Below, piece after piece: positions 46,787 through 57,483 of a stretch of DNA of 64,000 nt (within the stretch, counting starts at the first letter, position 1; each line of letters starts with the position of its first letter). Position numbers and translations under genes: made by a program. The notes under the pieces are model-generated. The model had not been told where the DNA came from, made no database searches, and worked only from the letters and a program-made list of their open reading frames with translations. Source of the DNA: Isoetes taiwanensis (taxonomy: Eukaryota > Streptophyta > Lycopodiopsida > Isoetales > Isoetaceae); contig JAJEKV010000085.1 in NCBI GenBank assembly GCA_021234155.1, positions 1,996,896-2,060,895 of the forward strand, written 5' to 3'.

Positions 46787-48186
46787 TTGCCAGCCTCACC
46801 ATACCTCAGATCTACGCCCTGCTTGGGGAGCACCTGGCCACCGACTCTGACATGGTTGAGCTCCTTCTGATCGAGTTGGTGCAGCGCTTTAGTGATGGCA
46901 TTAGAATACCCTACCCCATATTCCACCTCTCCGAACGTTTCTTGATCAAGCTCAACCTCCAACGGCAGGCATATACCATGGTCGAACAACCCAACCAGGT
47001 AGTGATGCTGGTTAAGTTCTACCCACCCGAGTGTGAAGAATATTCAGATGAGGAGGGCATTTGAAGAGAGTCGGCATGCCTTAGGGGACTGGCCCGAGAA
47101 GATGACACCCGGGAGATAGAGAGAGGGAGGACACTGCGGTCGGAGGCTGTGAGTACGTCTACCTAGGTGATGGGAGAGCCATCATCAACTGTGAACCCCT
47201 CGAGCTGCCCCCGTATGAGTGGAATGAGGCTACTCAGAGCTTCACATGGGGTGAGATCCCAGGACATATTAGTCTGGAGTACCTGATAACGGTCCAGATA
47301 GATATGCACCTCCGGCCAGACCGCTATCATCAGGAGCTGCTCCGAAGGGTCGCAGCTCGGCGGTTTGCGCAGGTAGAAGCCGACATGGCACAAGCCCGTG
47401 AGGCTCAGGAACGGGCCGAAAGGGCCCAACAGGAGCAACAACAGAAGGAGCAACAGGAGCAGCAGCAGCAGCAGGCCAACACACAGCAGAAAACCCCGTG
47501 TGGGCCCAATCAAACGGGCAAGCCGGCCATTAAGAGACGAAGGAAATCCACAGCTCGTAAGTCTGGCAGCCAGTATAAAGAGAAGCTAAAGGTTGTCGGG
47601 AGCATAGGGAAGCACACAAAGTCCAGTCGTCGGCAGGAACGAGTGGACGCCGCACGGCCTCACCCAGATTCCGGGGGCAAGACATTGCTCAAGAAGCCTG
47701 GCCCGACTCCAAAGGCTGCTACCTCAAGGAAGCCCCACAGCTTCAAACCGGGCACCGTGGCTTTACGGGAAATCCGTAAATACCAGAAGACCACGGAGCT
47801 GCTATTAAGGAAGCTGCCCTTCCAGAGGCTAGTTAGGGAGATAGCTCAGGAGTTCAAGACCGACCTCCGTTTCCAGACCTTTGCTATCTTGGCACTCCAG
47901 GAGGCTGTTGAAGCCTACTTGATAGCTCTCTTCAGTGATGCAAACCTCTGTGCTATCCATGCAAAGAGGGTCACGATTATGACCAAGGATTTAGCTCTTG
48001 CCTGGAAAATCCCGGGAGACCATCTGTAGTTGCCTTCGGGCATTGCCATTGTAACAATTTTGTGAATATTAATATTAATCCTACTTTGACCCTGTTACAA
48101 AATAATTATTCATAATAAAATAATCAGATTTTAATAATTATTTAAAAATGCAAATGCTGACGTCAGCATAAAAGAAAAAAAAAACG

Positions 48187-48194
48187 TATTTAAC
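48187..48194 (+). promoter_or_regulatory. TATA-like box for gene B of H3-LTR-2
   Basis: TATTTAAC lies about 75 bp upstream of the gene B ATG (48263), within AT-rich spacer after the H3 stop. The following leader is C/T-rich without an ATG, as in the matching region of H3-LTR-1. Confidence 0.45.
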
Positions 48195-48262
48195 AAGTTC
48201 TTTTAGGGTTTCATTTCATCCCTTACCCTTTTGTTCATCCTCCCTCCTTCCTTCCAGCGCCA

Positions 48263-49567
48263 ATGGCCGCCACCAACTTGCTTGAATGGTATCAGGATGG
48301 AAAACACTGGGACCCTCAAGTTCCCTTCGACCTCCTACAACCTTTTCTTCTCCAATGGATAGATCTCATCTCCAACATGCAGAGTCACCACGACTATCTT
48401 TGGCTTCTAGAGTTTTACACCGAGGAGATGCTTCCTCTTTGCATTCCTTTGGGAGAACCCCCACAGCTGTACATTGAGCGAGGCTGTGGTGCGGGAGATG
48501 CTTGGAGGAGACACTCACGCCTATGACGTGCTCAAGGGCAAACTCCGGTGGGGCCGTAACCCACCCGTCGTTATGCATGAGGGACAACAGTTCCTTGAAG
48601 TGGCCTTTGCTCTGGCCATCCTCATGGATCAGTACGTGGAGGATGAGACCCTGCCAGCAGAGAAGGGCAAAGTCCCTGAGTCATCCGATGAAGAAGAGGA
48701 TGAGCACATAGGCATGGACGACTTTGTGTGGTGGAAGCAGTTAGCTGAGGAAATGCCGCCACGCGGGGAGCACGCATAACTGGGTTGAATGTTCTTCCAA
48801 TTGTATATCACCAAGGTCAGGAGTTTCTTCTCTTGGATGATATCCTCTGGACATACCACATAGTGGCCGGCTTCAAGCGCCGACGCAAAGACCAGGTGCT
48901 CTATGAGTTGGCTGAGTACTGCATGGATGATTTTATTGACTTCACTCCCATAGATCTTCCACCAGAGGTACAACAACTGCTCCAGTTTCATCAGGAGACT
49001 ATAGAGCCGGCCGACACCCTTCTGCGGCTCAGAGATTTGGTACTGCAAGATCCTCCAACTCAGCCTCCTCCGGACGCCTTTACGGCCATGGGACCTCACG
49101 TCCCAAACATCAATATGGTTGAAGTCCCTTCCGATTCAGATGAGGAAGGAGAAGATCTTTACCATAACCCTGCTCATCTTAAGGAGGAGCAGGAGGAACT
49201 CAAGGAGGAAGAGGTCCCTATGGACCTAGATAAGGAGGTCACCACTTCGGTGACCCCACGGGGAAAAGCGTTGGGGAACCACCTTACACACTTCTTCCTA
49301 TCAGCCTTCCGGCAAGGGCAGGTCCTTTTTGTGGCCCGAGACTTGGCCCCAGAAGCCGAGGCATCGTGGCGGAGCCTCCGTGCTTTGTCCACATTGGCAG
49401 GGCACAAGAAGCTATCTTATCGCACCCTCACTTATGTGTTGATGCGTCGGGACTTCGCCCTCACCGCCTTGGGCCAGGATATAGCACCCTGGATGAGCAT
49501 GAAGCTCCTCACGGCGGCCCCATTAGCTGTTGCCTATCCTTGCTTCTCTTGCGGCCACTACGGTTGA
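48263..49567 (+). pseudogene. Cassette gene B of H3-LTR-2 (unknown family)
   Basis: Three frames joined by two single-step shifts (near 48475 and 48780). Begins MAATNLLEWYQDGKHW; first module with VVMHEGQQFLEVAFALAIL; an acidic segment SSDEEEDEH; second module with IVYHQGQEFLLLDDILWTY and DQVLYELAEYCMDDFIDF; acidic SDSDEEGED; third module with GKALGNHLTHFF, SAFRQGQVLFVARDL and HKKLSYRTLTYVLMRRDFAL. About 430 residues in total. The recurring H-x-G-Q-x-F-L core suggests three related modules, each followed by acidic or proline-rich linkers. The last 60 residues faintly recall the alpha2-alpha3 end of H4/H2B histone folds, but this is weak. Homologous to gene B of H3-LTR-1. Function unknown; its position suggests it works with the H3 protein. 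Confidence 0.75.
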
Positions 49568-49798
49568 CCCAGGGGTCACCTTGTTACGTCATCGGCCGCC
49601 ACCACCACCTCCTACACCAATGGACCAAGATGCGGGGCCTAGTTCCTAGCTAAATGTAACAAACATTATAGAGTATAGCCTTTGGCTACTCAAAATATGT
49701 AACATTGCATTGATCTTTCATGCACTTTTGAATACAAGCAATTTGTTTTCTTTCCTACAATACTTGTCTCTCTCTTTCTAGAGTTTGAAGTATAAGGG

Positions 49799-49990
49799 AT
49801 GATTCATTTGTTGTACACCCATTCTTGCCTTCTTACAGAAGAAGAGGACGAGCCGCCGCCAGAACAGGAATATGAAGAAGGCGACGAAGATTATGAAGAA
49901 GAGGAAGAGGAAGATCAAGGAGAGCCATACGATCCCATCAAGGGCTTCGGGATCGTTAACATCCTTCACAAGGCCCCCAAAATAAAATAG
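49799..49990 (+). other. Short acidic frame after gene B
   Basis: A 63-codon frame whose middle is almost all Glu/Asp (EEEDEPPPEQEYEEGDEDYE and more), ending YDPIKGFGIVNILHKAPKIK. A CTTACAG acceptor-like site precedes the acidic part, so it could be a spliced last exon. Acidic tails are common in histone chaperones, which fits the context, but this is inference. Confidence 0.35.
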
Positions 49991-52900
49991 TTATTAGTTT
50001 TTCATGACATTTTTTATATGAAACTGCTATAAGAAAGCAATATTATTTTGTGGGTTAATATGTTGAATAACTATGAATGGTTATGTCGTGTAGTTCTTGT
50101 TTAAGATTTATCGTTATAGTTTGTTACTACGGTTCAGCATCATGGGTTTTCACGGTAGTTTATTTGTTTGGTTTAATGTCATGGTCCTAATAGTGATTTA
50201 TTGACGTGTTTTAAATCTATTGTCTAGTTAGCAATTTGGGACACCAAACTACTAATAGTTTTTGCTTTAATATTTTTCAATGAAGTCTATATATTTTTTA
50301 TATAAACCAATGTTGTTCTATTTAGGATATTGAGGATAAACAAATGGTGTTTTTGACAATGCAATTAGTATTGATTTGACTTAGAAACCGTTCCCATATT
50401 TTTATTGAAACCAATGTCATATTTAAGACAGAGTTGTTATATGTTCTCTCCTTCAATTAGTGACACTTTCTCCATCCAATTGTTAATGTTTTTGTTTTGG
50501 AACTCGTATTGGTTTACGCCCATTAAATGGTGACACTTTCTCCATCAAATTCTTAATGTTTTCATTTTGTAGCTAGTATTAGTTTATGCTCATTAAATCT
50601 AGATGTTTTTGTTGGAATTTGTACGAGTTTGCACAATACTTTTATCAAATTCTTAATGTTTTTGTTTTGTAATTAGTATTGGTTTATACATGTTCAATGA
50701 ATATTCTGTTGTCATTTTAAACTAATAAAGTCATAATAATTGTGAATCAGGGATAAGAACCCTGGTATTTCCATTTGATGAAGAACCCTATAAACTTTTA
50801 AGAAGATTCATAAGTGAGTTATCGAACTTCTAAATTTTATGAGCGAAAATAGTATGATAGACAAAAAGAACAACCAAGCAAAATAGCCCCCACAAAAAAT
50901 TTTCATTGAGCGCTTAATGGCGGTTACATGATCGAAGCTTTGTTGCTTTTTCGATTGGGAGAATTCTCACCGCTACAATGCTTGATATGTATTCTATTCA
51001 CATGGAGTTTTGCCCCAAAATAGCAGACAGCTACCAGCGTTTATATTTTTCCTGAGCAGAAGCTTTTCATCTCCAGCAAGTGCAAGCAGCAGAAATCACC
51101 CATGCGGCCCAGGACACGAGTGCAACCATCCACGTTTGTTTGCTCTTCCCGGTTTGTGATATCCGGCAACAACAAGGCAGCCAAACCAATGCACTGCTAT
51201 TTTGATGCCTCATGTTTTGCAGTAGAAACATCTGATAAAATGCATTTTTCAAGAGAAGTAAATTGCAAAATCTATTCACATTTAACACGAGAACATACCA
51301 CAACATGTCTTCATGAGAGCTCTCAAAAATAGTTCGGTATTTTCCATGAGATATAGAAATCAAATATCTTTTCAGCTTACATCTTTTCAAAGTCATGTGA
51401 TGTACCTTTGTTGTCAAATGCATTACCTCAATAAGTATGACACACAAAATAAGCACAAATTAGAAGAACTGAAGAGATCAAATATTGGAACATGCAAGGA
51501 CATAGTGCACACACAAGCTATCCTTCTTTAAATTGCATTACATATAGCAAGGACATACTAAAGGTACCATGAATTGCTCAAGTAATAATGAACCACATAA
51601 AAGATGCAATGGGATGAAAAATAGTTGTCTAAGAACTAGAACATTCATACAATGGTGCAAGTCAGATCTAAAGAACTAATACAAGAACACACAGCTATTC
51701 CACTTGAAAAAAACAATTCTCGATCATGTGAAATAGACCAGGATTGAAAGAAGAAACATAGAGGAAGAGATCGATCTTAAATGCATTAAGGGTATTTTAT
51801 AGAACTTCACTAATTTGCCAAAATGGTTTCGCAATAGCAGAGACTTTGCAAAAACAGATAGCATCTGTTCTAATATAAGTTGTTGAGTAGATTACGCATT
51901 GTCCATGTTCATGTCTAGAATGTACATTTAAGGGCCCCTTTGGATACTAAAAGTAGGATCATTGAACTAGGTCGATTAAATACAGAACAAACTCTATCTG
52001 AGGATGGAACTATTCATTGACTTTTGTAGGACATAAAGCTGATTAAGCAAGCAGTGCAGGAAGAAAATTAGAAATAAACCATGGTAAAGCAGAAATAAAT
52101 TTACATTTCTAAAAGCTCAGCCAAAAGGAGATTTGAACAAAAGACACATATAGATATAGAAGCACAGATTTTAGAACTTTACACTGCAGTCAGAAAAATG
52201 TGTTATCTTATAAAATAGAAACAGTTTACCTCACTGTGTTGACTCGGAAGCCTCGTTTGCACCAAGTCTGTCTGAAGTGCTATCTGGAGCTAGCTTTGTC
52301 CATATTATTTAGTATAGTTATCCGGAATCCGTATCAACGCCTATTTATATTTTTATTGAACTGCAAATAGTACAAAGTTTACCTGGGAGTATTTAACAGC
52401 GGAGGCAAAGTTCCTTTCCCTCTGAATCTTGCTTATAACAAATACATAGATTGAGAACTCGATCTAACCTATTGTGATGATCATGTCCGATGAGACCAAA
52501 ATGCCGCAGGGGGCCAACCTAACGAATGCTTCTAGAGAATCATGTGCATACTGCCTCCTATACTTCATCCATGCACTTAGCCGCTGTTGCATTGAGCCAT
52601 AACCTACTATTGCCGCACCTCATTTTGGTCTACCGCCGAAACGGTTGCCCTAAAGGGCTCTAACCCTATGTTTCTCCTGTCTCGTTGGCGTTGGCATTTG
52701 TGCATTTCAAATTTCGACCATTGCCTCTCATTTTCTTGCTCATATTTCTCATATGTTTTAGTATATTGCCTCTCATTTTCTTGCTCATATCTCTCATATG
52801 TTTTAGTATGCACTAATGCTGCTTAGTAATTTTACATCTATCTATCTATCTTTATGAGTTTATTTTGCATCTTCAGTTCGGACCTTCGATTTGGTGAATA

Positions 52901-53942
52901 TTCTATGTTATATTGGTGTCCAAAACCCGCAGACGCAATGTAAAGTGGTTGGGGGGTCACATGTCCAGTTGGATGTTGCTTAGTGGTGTGACATTAAAAT
53001 ACTATTTTATTACCTTATATATATTGCAAATTTTAATTTTGTGATATTGAAGAAATACGAATCAAAACAACAATGTCATTGTTATGCATAATTCAAGGAT
53101 GTGTTTGGAGCCATTGCCATTGTATTCCATTGGAATATATCATGCATTGTCATGTAAAGTCATCCTCATTTCATTTTTGTGATATTAGTAAGCTAATTGT
53201 GAAAACTCAACCCTTCAAAGCCAAAGTTAATCATCCCATAAGCACTTAAGCATCTATATTCAACATCCAAGCATAGTCCCCGTCTACGTCCTATATCACA
53301 TCATCATCCCACTTCGTAAGGTGTTGAGCTGGAATTTTGGATTCACTTCCTTTTCCATCTATGTCACATATGAGGATTGCATTAATATACATATCTACTT
53401 ATGCCAAGCGTCACCAATCACCTTACTAGTAATTATACAAATGGTTGAACTCCTTTAGCTAAATTAAAAAAAAAAAAAAAAAAAAGTCCATCATATACAA
53501 AAATTCCATTAACTTAATTTAAATTCCTACTACATGCCCCCCCCCCAAAAAAAAAAAAAAAAAAACACATTGTTCATTTCGAGAAAATACCATAAATCAA
53601 TTGTCTATGTCTGCTAAATTAAGCATGCCATATATATTGTTTAATATTCAATATAATAAATCTAGCCTTCAAACCATGTCATAACTCAGGACAGTTATAA
53701 CAAACCATTAAATTTGGTATTGAACCACTATTGTATAAATGAAACTATCTCATAAACTGCAATTAGTTTTAATAAACCACTACATTATAAAAAATCAACA
53801 TCAATAACCATCCATAAACCATTATTATCAGTCTTCACAAATCACTACGACGTGTGGTTTTCTACTATCAAATAAATTCATGCACAAAAAACCACATATA
53901 CCATGATTTTTATATGATTTCATATTAGTTTATTATAATAGT
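49991..53942. other. Long non-coding stretch inside H3-LTR-2
   Basis: AT-rich, about 4 kb, with no gene I can defend. 50450-50700 has several degenerate copies of TTCTTAATGTTTTTGTTTTG plus ATTGGTTTA. 52725-52805 has a 51-bp unit (CTCATTTTCTTGCTCATAT...) in two tandem copies. 53466-53487 is poly(A), and 53538-53566 is poly(C) followed by poly(A). H3-LTR-1 has no equivalent block, so part of it is probably later insertions. Confidence 0.4.
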
Positions 53943-54232
53943 TCATTTTTGGACTCCTTGTGCTTCGCGATCACGCTTTCGAGCATTTACAGCTTACGCT
54001 CCGTCGCACTTGGAATTATTGGGACTGCGCTAAGCAAGAAGCTTTTAATGATGCTAACGATCACCTTTGGCAGATATATTATGCGCTCCGAGATCTCTTT
54101 AATCTTCTAATCATCAGCCCTACTTTGGACTTTCAGTATGTCATAATTCAAGCTTGGGCTAGGTACAAAGTGGTCCGAGCAGTGAGGGAGAGTATTCGAT
54201 ACTCTATCCTATACCCCTTCACGCAGCCCTAA
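53943..54232 (+). other. Unknown frame C of H3-LTR-2
   Basis: Open from just after a TAG to 54232, no ATG near its start: FEHLQLTLRRTWNYWDCAKQ, LWQIYYALRDLFNLLI, ESIRYSILYPF. Predicted to be mostly helical by composition. It sits between gene B and gag in the same sense and may be a third cassette protein, a spliced exon or the gag leader. No family recognised. Confidence 0.35.
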
Positions 54233-54410
54233 GCTAGCTTGTTTTGATCTCCTCCTTGTCTAGATGCAACTTCGTTTCGTGTGTGAGTCAGCATGTTTTC
54301 TTTGTAACCGTGACCTTGATATAATAAAAAGAAATGTTTCTCTGTTGTATAATTTTTCTTATAATTACTTAAATGTGTATGCTTATCTTTGATTTGTTCT
54401 ATCTAGACGG

Positions 54411-54710
54411 TGCATGCCCTCCCCCTTGGGCGACACCCGTGCAACCAGGCCGTCTTACCCCGGAACAAGAGCTCACTATTATGAAGGCGTCGACCATCTT
54501 GAGCTCAAGCCTGCATTTTTGCAAATAAATCCACCTCAAATGCGACAAGAGTATGGACGAGAGATTCCTGCTCCACGTAATCCGCGGCCGCCATCTGCGC
54601 TTTGCACTGCGTGCCGCCATCGCAAGTCGATATAAGAGGATGCGCCCTAATTCGCCCTCGGATGCTACCTTAGAGTCTTTTGACTCTTCCGATTCCCTCC
54701 GAGGATGAGG
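54411..54710 (+). other. Possible gag-leader or exon of H3-LTR-2
   Basis: After a TCTATCTAG acceptor-like site a Pro/Arg-rich frame runs to 54635 (PSPLGDTRATRPSYPGTRAH), and a second frame reads RYKRMRPNSPSDATLESFDS. No motif is recognised. Location suggests it belongs to the gag transcript leader or frame C. Confidence 0.3.
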
Positions 54711-54789
54711 TCTGACCATGCCAAAACCAACAAAAAGGATTACCCGAAAAAATGGATTACGCCATCACTAGCATCTAGAAGAACCTGAA

Positions 54790-55512
54790 GCTCGCCCAAT
54801 TCTCAGGGAAAACCAGGAATGGAGTAGATGCAGAATCATGGTTGGATGAAATGCACGAGTTCGGTAAGTCCTATGGAGTGACTGAGAAGGATATCGGCAA
54901 GGTTGCCACCACCAATCTTATAGGGTCAGCACGAATCTGGTGGAAGGGATATATATGCCCACTCTCATGGGCTCACAAGGGGAAGATGCCGCTATAAAGT
55001 CTTTGCTAAAGCCTTCAAGTCACATTATGTGCCCAAGGCCCATCGTTGCCAACAGATCCAGACCTTCTACCGCCTAGAGCAGAAAAATATGACTGTCCAG
55101 TCTTATACAGATGAGTTTATGCGGTTACGCTTGTATGTCCCAGGGATAAATGAGCGTAGGGCAGTTGAAGGCTACATAGAGGGCTTATCCCCTACCCTAA
55201 GGAAAATGGTTCGAGCCATAGACTCTAAGACCATTGCAGAAGCAGAGGCTAAAGCGCTTAGCCTAGAAGAAGACACCCCGAAGTACCAGCCGCCACGACC
55301 CTCTTCGTTCACTCAGAACAGGGGATATACACCTTACAGAGGGCGCTCACCCAGTCCCGGGCCTCCCGCCTCTACTGGATACCAGAAGACTGATAAGAAG
55401 GTTCCCTTCACCATGCCAGAGAAGCCCACCAACACTGCAGGAGCTTTTAAGGATATCCTCCAAGCTATCCCTAAGGAGACCCGTGAACAGTTGCGTAAAG
55501 ACCTCGAAGCAA
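54790..55512 (+). pseudogene. Gag of H3-LTR-2 (Ty3/gypsy retrotrans_gag type)
   Basis: Starts near LAQFSGKTRNGVDAESWLDE and GVTEKDIGKVATTNLIGSA, then RIWWKG, a frame change near 54950, then a long frame with AKAFKSHYVPKAHRCQQIQ, VQSYTDEFMRLRLYVPGI and YIEGLSPTLRKMV, typical of plant chromovirus gag. A Pro/Ser/Arg-rich tail follows (RGRSPSPGPPASTGYQ). No CCHC zinc knuckle: the frame is joined near 55510 directly to integrase. It would normally build the particle shell. Confidence 0.85.
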
Positions 55513-56956
55513 CCCCTCGACGTACCCAATGCTAAATGGGAAGTTATTACCATGGATTTTATCGTGGGGCTTCCGCGCACCTTAAGAGGGTTTGATGCCT
55601 TAATGGTGGTGGTCGACAAACTTTCAAAGATGGCACATTTCCTGTCGGACCACAGACGCTGCATTGGATGCCTTGCTCTTCATGAGGGAGATTTTTCGTC
55701 TGCATGGGATGCCCCGTACGATTATATCGAATCGGGACCCTAAGTTTGTTAGCACATTTTGGAAGGATTTCTTCAGCGGGTAAAAGCATGTTAGGGTGTC
55801 CCTTAAAAAGTATTATTTAGTGACCAAAAAAGTACCTAAAAAGGTACCCAGGACTGGGTACTGGGTACCTGTGTAATATCCCAATAAAAGGTACATTCTA
55901 GAACTTTTATATATATTTTGGTCTCCGGTAGCATTATCTTTATCTTAACTTTGAATATTAATGCGTCCTTGACTTTTATTTTGGATATTTGTACTAGTTT
56001 TAATGAAAATAAAAATGAGAAAGTACCCAGTTCTGAAGTACCTAGTGTATGTACTTTTGCAGGTTCCAAAAGTGGTACACCCTAACATGCTTTTACCCCA
56101 GCACTATCCAAACTAAGCTTGCCATGAGCACAGCTTATCATCCACAGACAGTGGTCAAATGGAGGATATGCTATGTAACTATGTCTGGAATAAACAGTCT
56201 CAATGGGCAAACTACATTCATTTGGTGGAGTTTGCTTACAATAGTACGAGACAGGAGTCCTCAAGAATGTCTCCTTTCATGATAAATTATGGTTATCAGT
56301 GCCTCACACCAGACACGTGGCATAATCCAGTATCCAAGGTGGAGGTTTCGCAGCAATTCCTCACATATATGCAAGCACTAGTCGAGGAAGTGCGAGCATA
56401 CTTGATAGCCGCAAGAGCTCGGCAAAAGACTCTGGCAGATCGACACCGGACTCCCCAGGAATTTCAGGTCGGTGAGTCCGTCTGGCTAAATATCAAGGTG
56501 AAGCAAGCCAAACTTAAGATTGGCAACTGTAAGAAACTTGCACCTAGATGGGCGGGACCATTTCATATAACCGAAAGGATAGGTTCTCAGGCCTACCGGT
56601 TGGATCTACTCGCACATTTAAAGATCCATAAAGTTTTCCATGTAAGTCTTCTCAAGAAGCATCATCCGGATCCAGAAGAGATTCTTGGCACACCAACACT
56701 TCTGGAGATGACTGAGGATCAGTTGGAGATTGTGCCAGAAGCTCTCCCTGATCGTGCCTATAAGCAAACCCGTCGAACTCAAATCTTGCAATACTTGGTC
56801 AAGTGGAAACACTTACCCACAGAAGACGCAATATGGGTTCTTAAAGCGGATTTGGATAAGACTTACCCAGACTTTATGAAGGAATGCCAGGGCCGTACCA
56901 TTCAAGATGCAATCGTCTCCAACCCGGATGGTAAGCATAGTTGTCTCTTAGTGTGA
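55513..56956 (+). pseudogene. Integrase core, C-terminus and chromodomain of H3-LTR-2
   Basis: Begins in the integrase core with KWEVITMDFIVGLP (first catalytic Asp) and VVVDKLSKMAHFL, is cut by a 321-bp MITE at FFS/TIQTKLAM, and resumes with MSTAYHPQT. From 56159 a 265-codon frame covers SQWANYIHLVEFAYNST, EEVRAYLIAARARQKTLADR, VGESVWLNIKVKQAKLKIGN, the GPFHITERIGSQAYRLDL box, HKVFHVSLLKKHHPDPEEIL, and a chromodomain with LQYLVKWKHLPTEDAIWVL and PDFMKEC. The order GPY/F box then chromodomain defines a chromovirus. The catalytic region is shifted, and the HHCC domain with RT/RNase H is absent. Confidence 0.9.
55778..56098. mobile_element. 321-bp MITE nested in the integrase
   Basis: Ends are a perfect 22-bp inverted repeat, GGGTAAAAGCATGTTAGGGT plus GT on the left and its complement on the right. 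The 4-bp target CAGC is duplicated (55774-55777 and 56099-56102). Removing the element and one CAGC restores the integrase frame. Subterminal GGTACC/GTACCCAG words recur inside. No coding capacity, so non-autonomous; the superfamily is not assigned. Confidence 0.93.
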
Positions 56957-57470
56957 CAGGGGTCATATGAGCGGGATCCGGCAGGGATCATTTTAGGGGT
57001 TCGGTTATATGCATCTTAGATGGGGAATCGGGCATATAGGCATTCATGATAGGACGCATTCGTCTAGGGCTACTATGGGATTACTGCCACTCCTTACGCC
57101 GGGACGATATGCCAGCCTTAGACATGATAGGACCTTTTGCATTCATATTTTTATTTATTTAAGGGGGTGGTCCCTTCAACCACACTACTTAACTTATCTC
57201 TTAAATACTAATGCATTCACTTCTGCAGGCCAGTAGAGCGTACTGCAAAGCTACAGAAGAATCGCGGCCTCACTTCGTGGGCCAACTTGTGTTTTTGAGA
57301 TAAAATTGTGTTCCAATGTACTTTTGAGTGTAATTTCCTGCTGTTTTGTTCAAAATAGGACTTCTTGTCCTGCTACTCCATATGTAACCCTTTCACGTTT
57401 TCAATAGATTCAAGTTATCTCTCCCATAATTACTCTCCACTAACTCTAATGCTGAGGACAACATTAATCC
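56957..57470 (+). other. 3' untranslated region of H3-LTR-2
   Basis: Non-coding between the chromodomain stop and the polypurine tract. Ends with CTGAGGACAACATTAATCC, a phrase typical of plant chromoviruses just before the 3' LTR. Confidence 0.6.
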
Positions 57471-57483
57471 AAGGGGAGGAGAA
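57471..57483 (+). promoter_or_regulatory. Polypurine tract of H3-LTR-2
   Basis: AAGGGGAGGAGAA directly precedes the 3' LTR start TGTGACGTTCC; it primes plus-strand DNA synthesis in this class of elements. Confidence 0.9.

Larger units (their letters stand above)
42848..48029 (+). pseudogene. Histone H3-fold protein gene of H3-LTR-2, split by Copia-2
   Basis: The frame starts MANTKSTLNLA (42848-42880), is interrupted by Copia-2, and resumes at 46792 with SLTIPQIYALLGEHL. An N-terminal region of about 100 residues (LLLIELVQRFSDGIRIPYP, YPPECEEYSDEEG) of unknown fold ends at a TGA (47062). After at least two frame changes the frame is open from 47106 ([14 protein letters not shown]) through a Gln/Glu coiled coil (47390-47480), a Lys/Arg-rich stretch ([13 protein letters not shown]), and a complete H3 fold (47748-48029). 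The fold starts [20 protein letters not shown] and matches canonical plant H3 at about 72 of 93 positions by eye. Differences cluster at the end: [13 protein letters not shown] where H3 has MPKDIQLARRIRG. The start resembles H3 MARTKQT. Dead copy, but the architecture of the parent is clear. Confidence 0.9.

Noticed and set aside
51067-51456. A 129-codon minus-strand frame in the non-coding stretch of H3-LTR-2
   Set aside because: Cys/Leu/Trp-rich with no recognised family and overlapped by another frame; possible captured exon but not supported.
51935-51960. GGGCCCCTTTGGATACT, similar to ends of some hAT or PIF MITEs
   Set aside because: No matching inverted end or target duplication found nearby.
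54399-54719. A 106-codon minus-strand frame upstream of gag
   Set aside because: Antisense to the element and to the gag leader; no motif.
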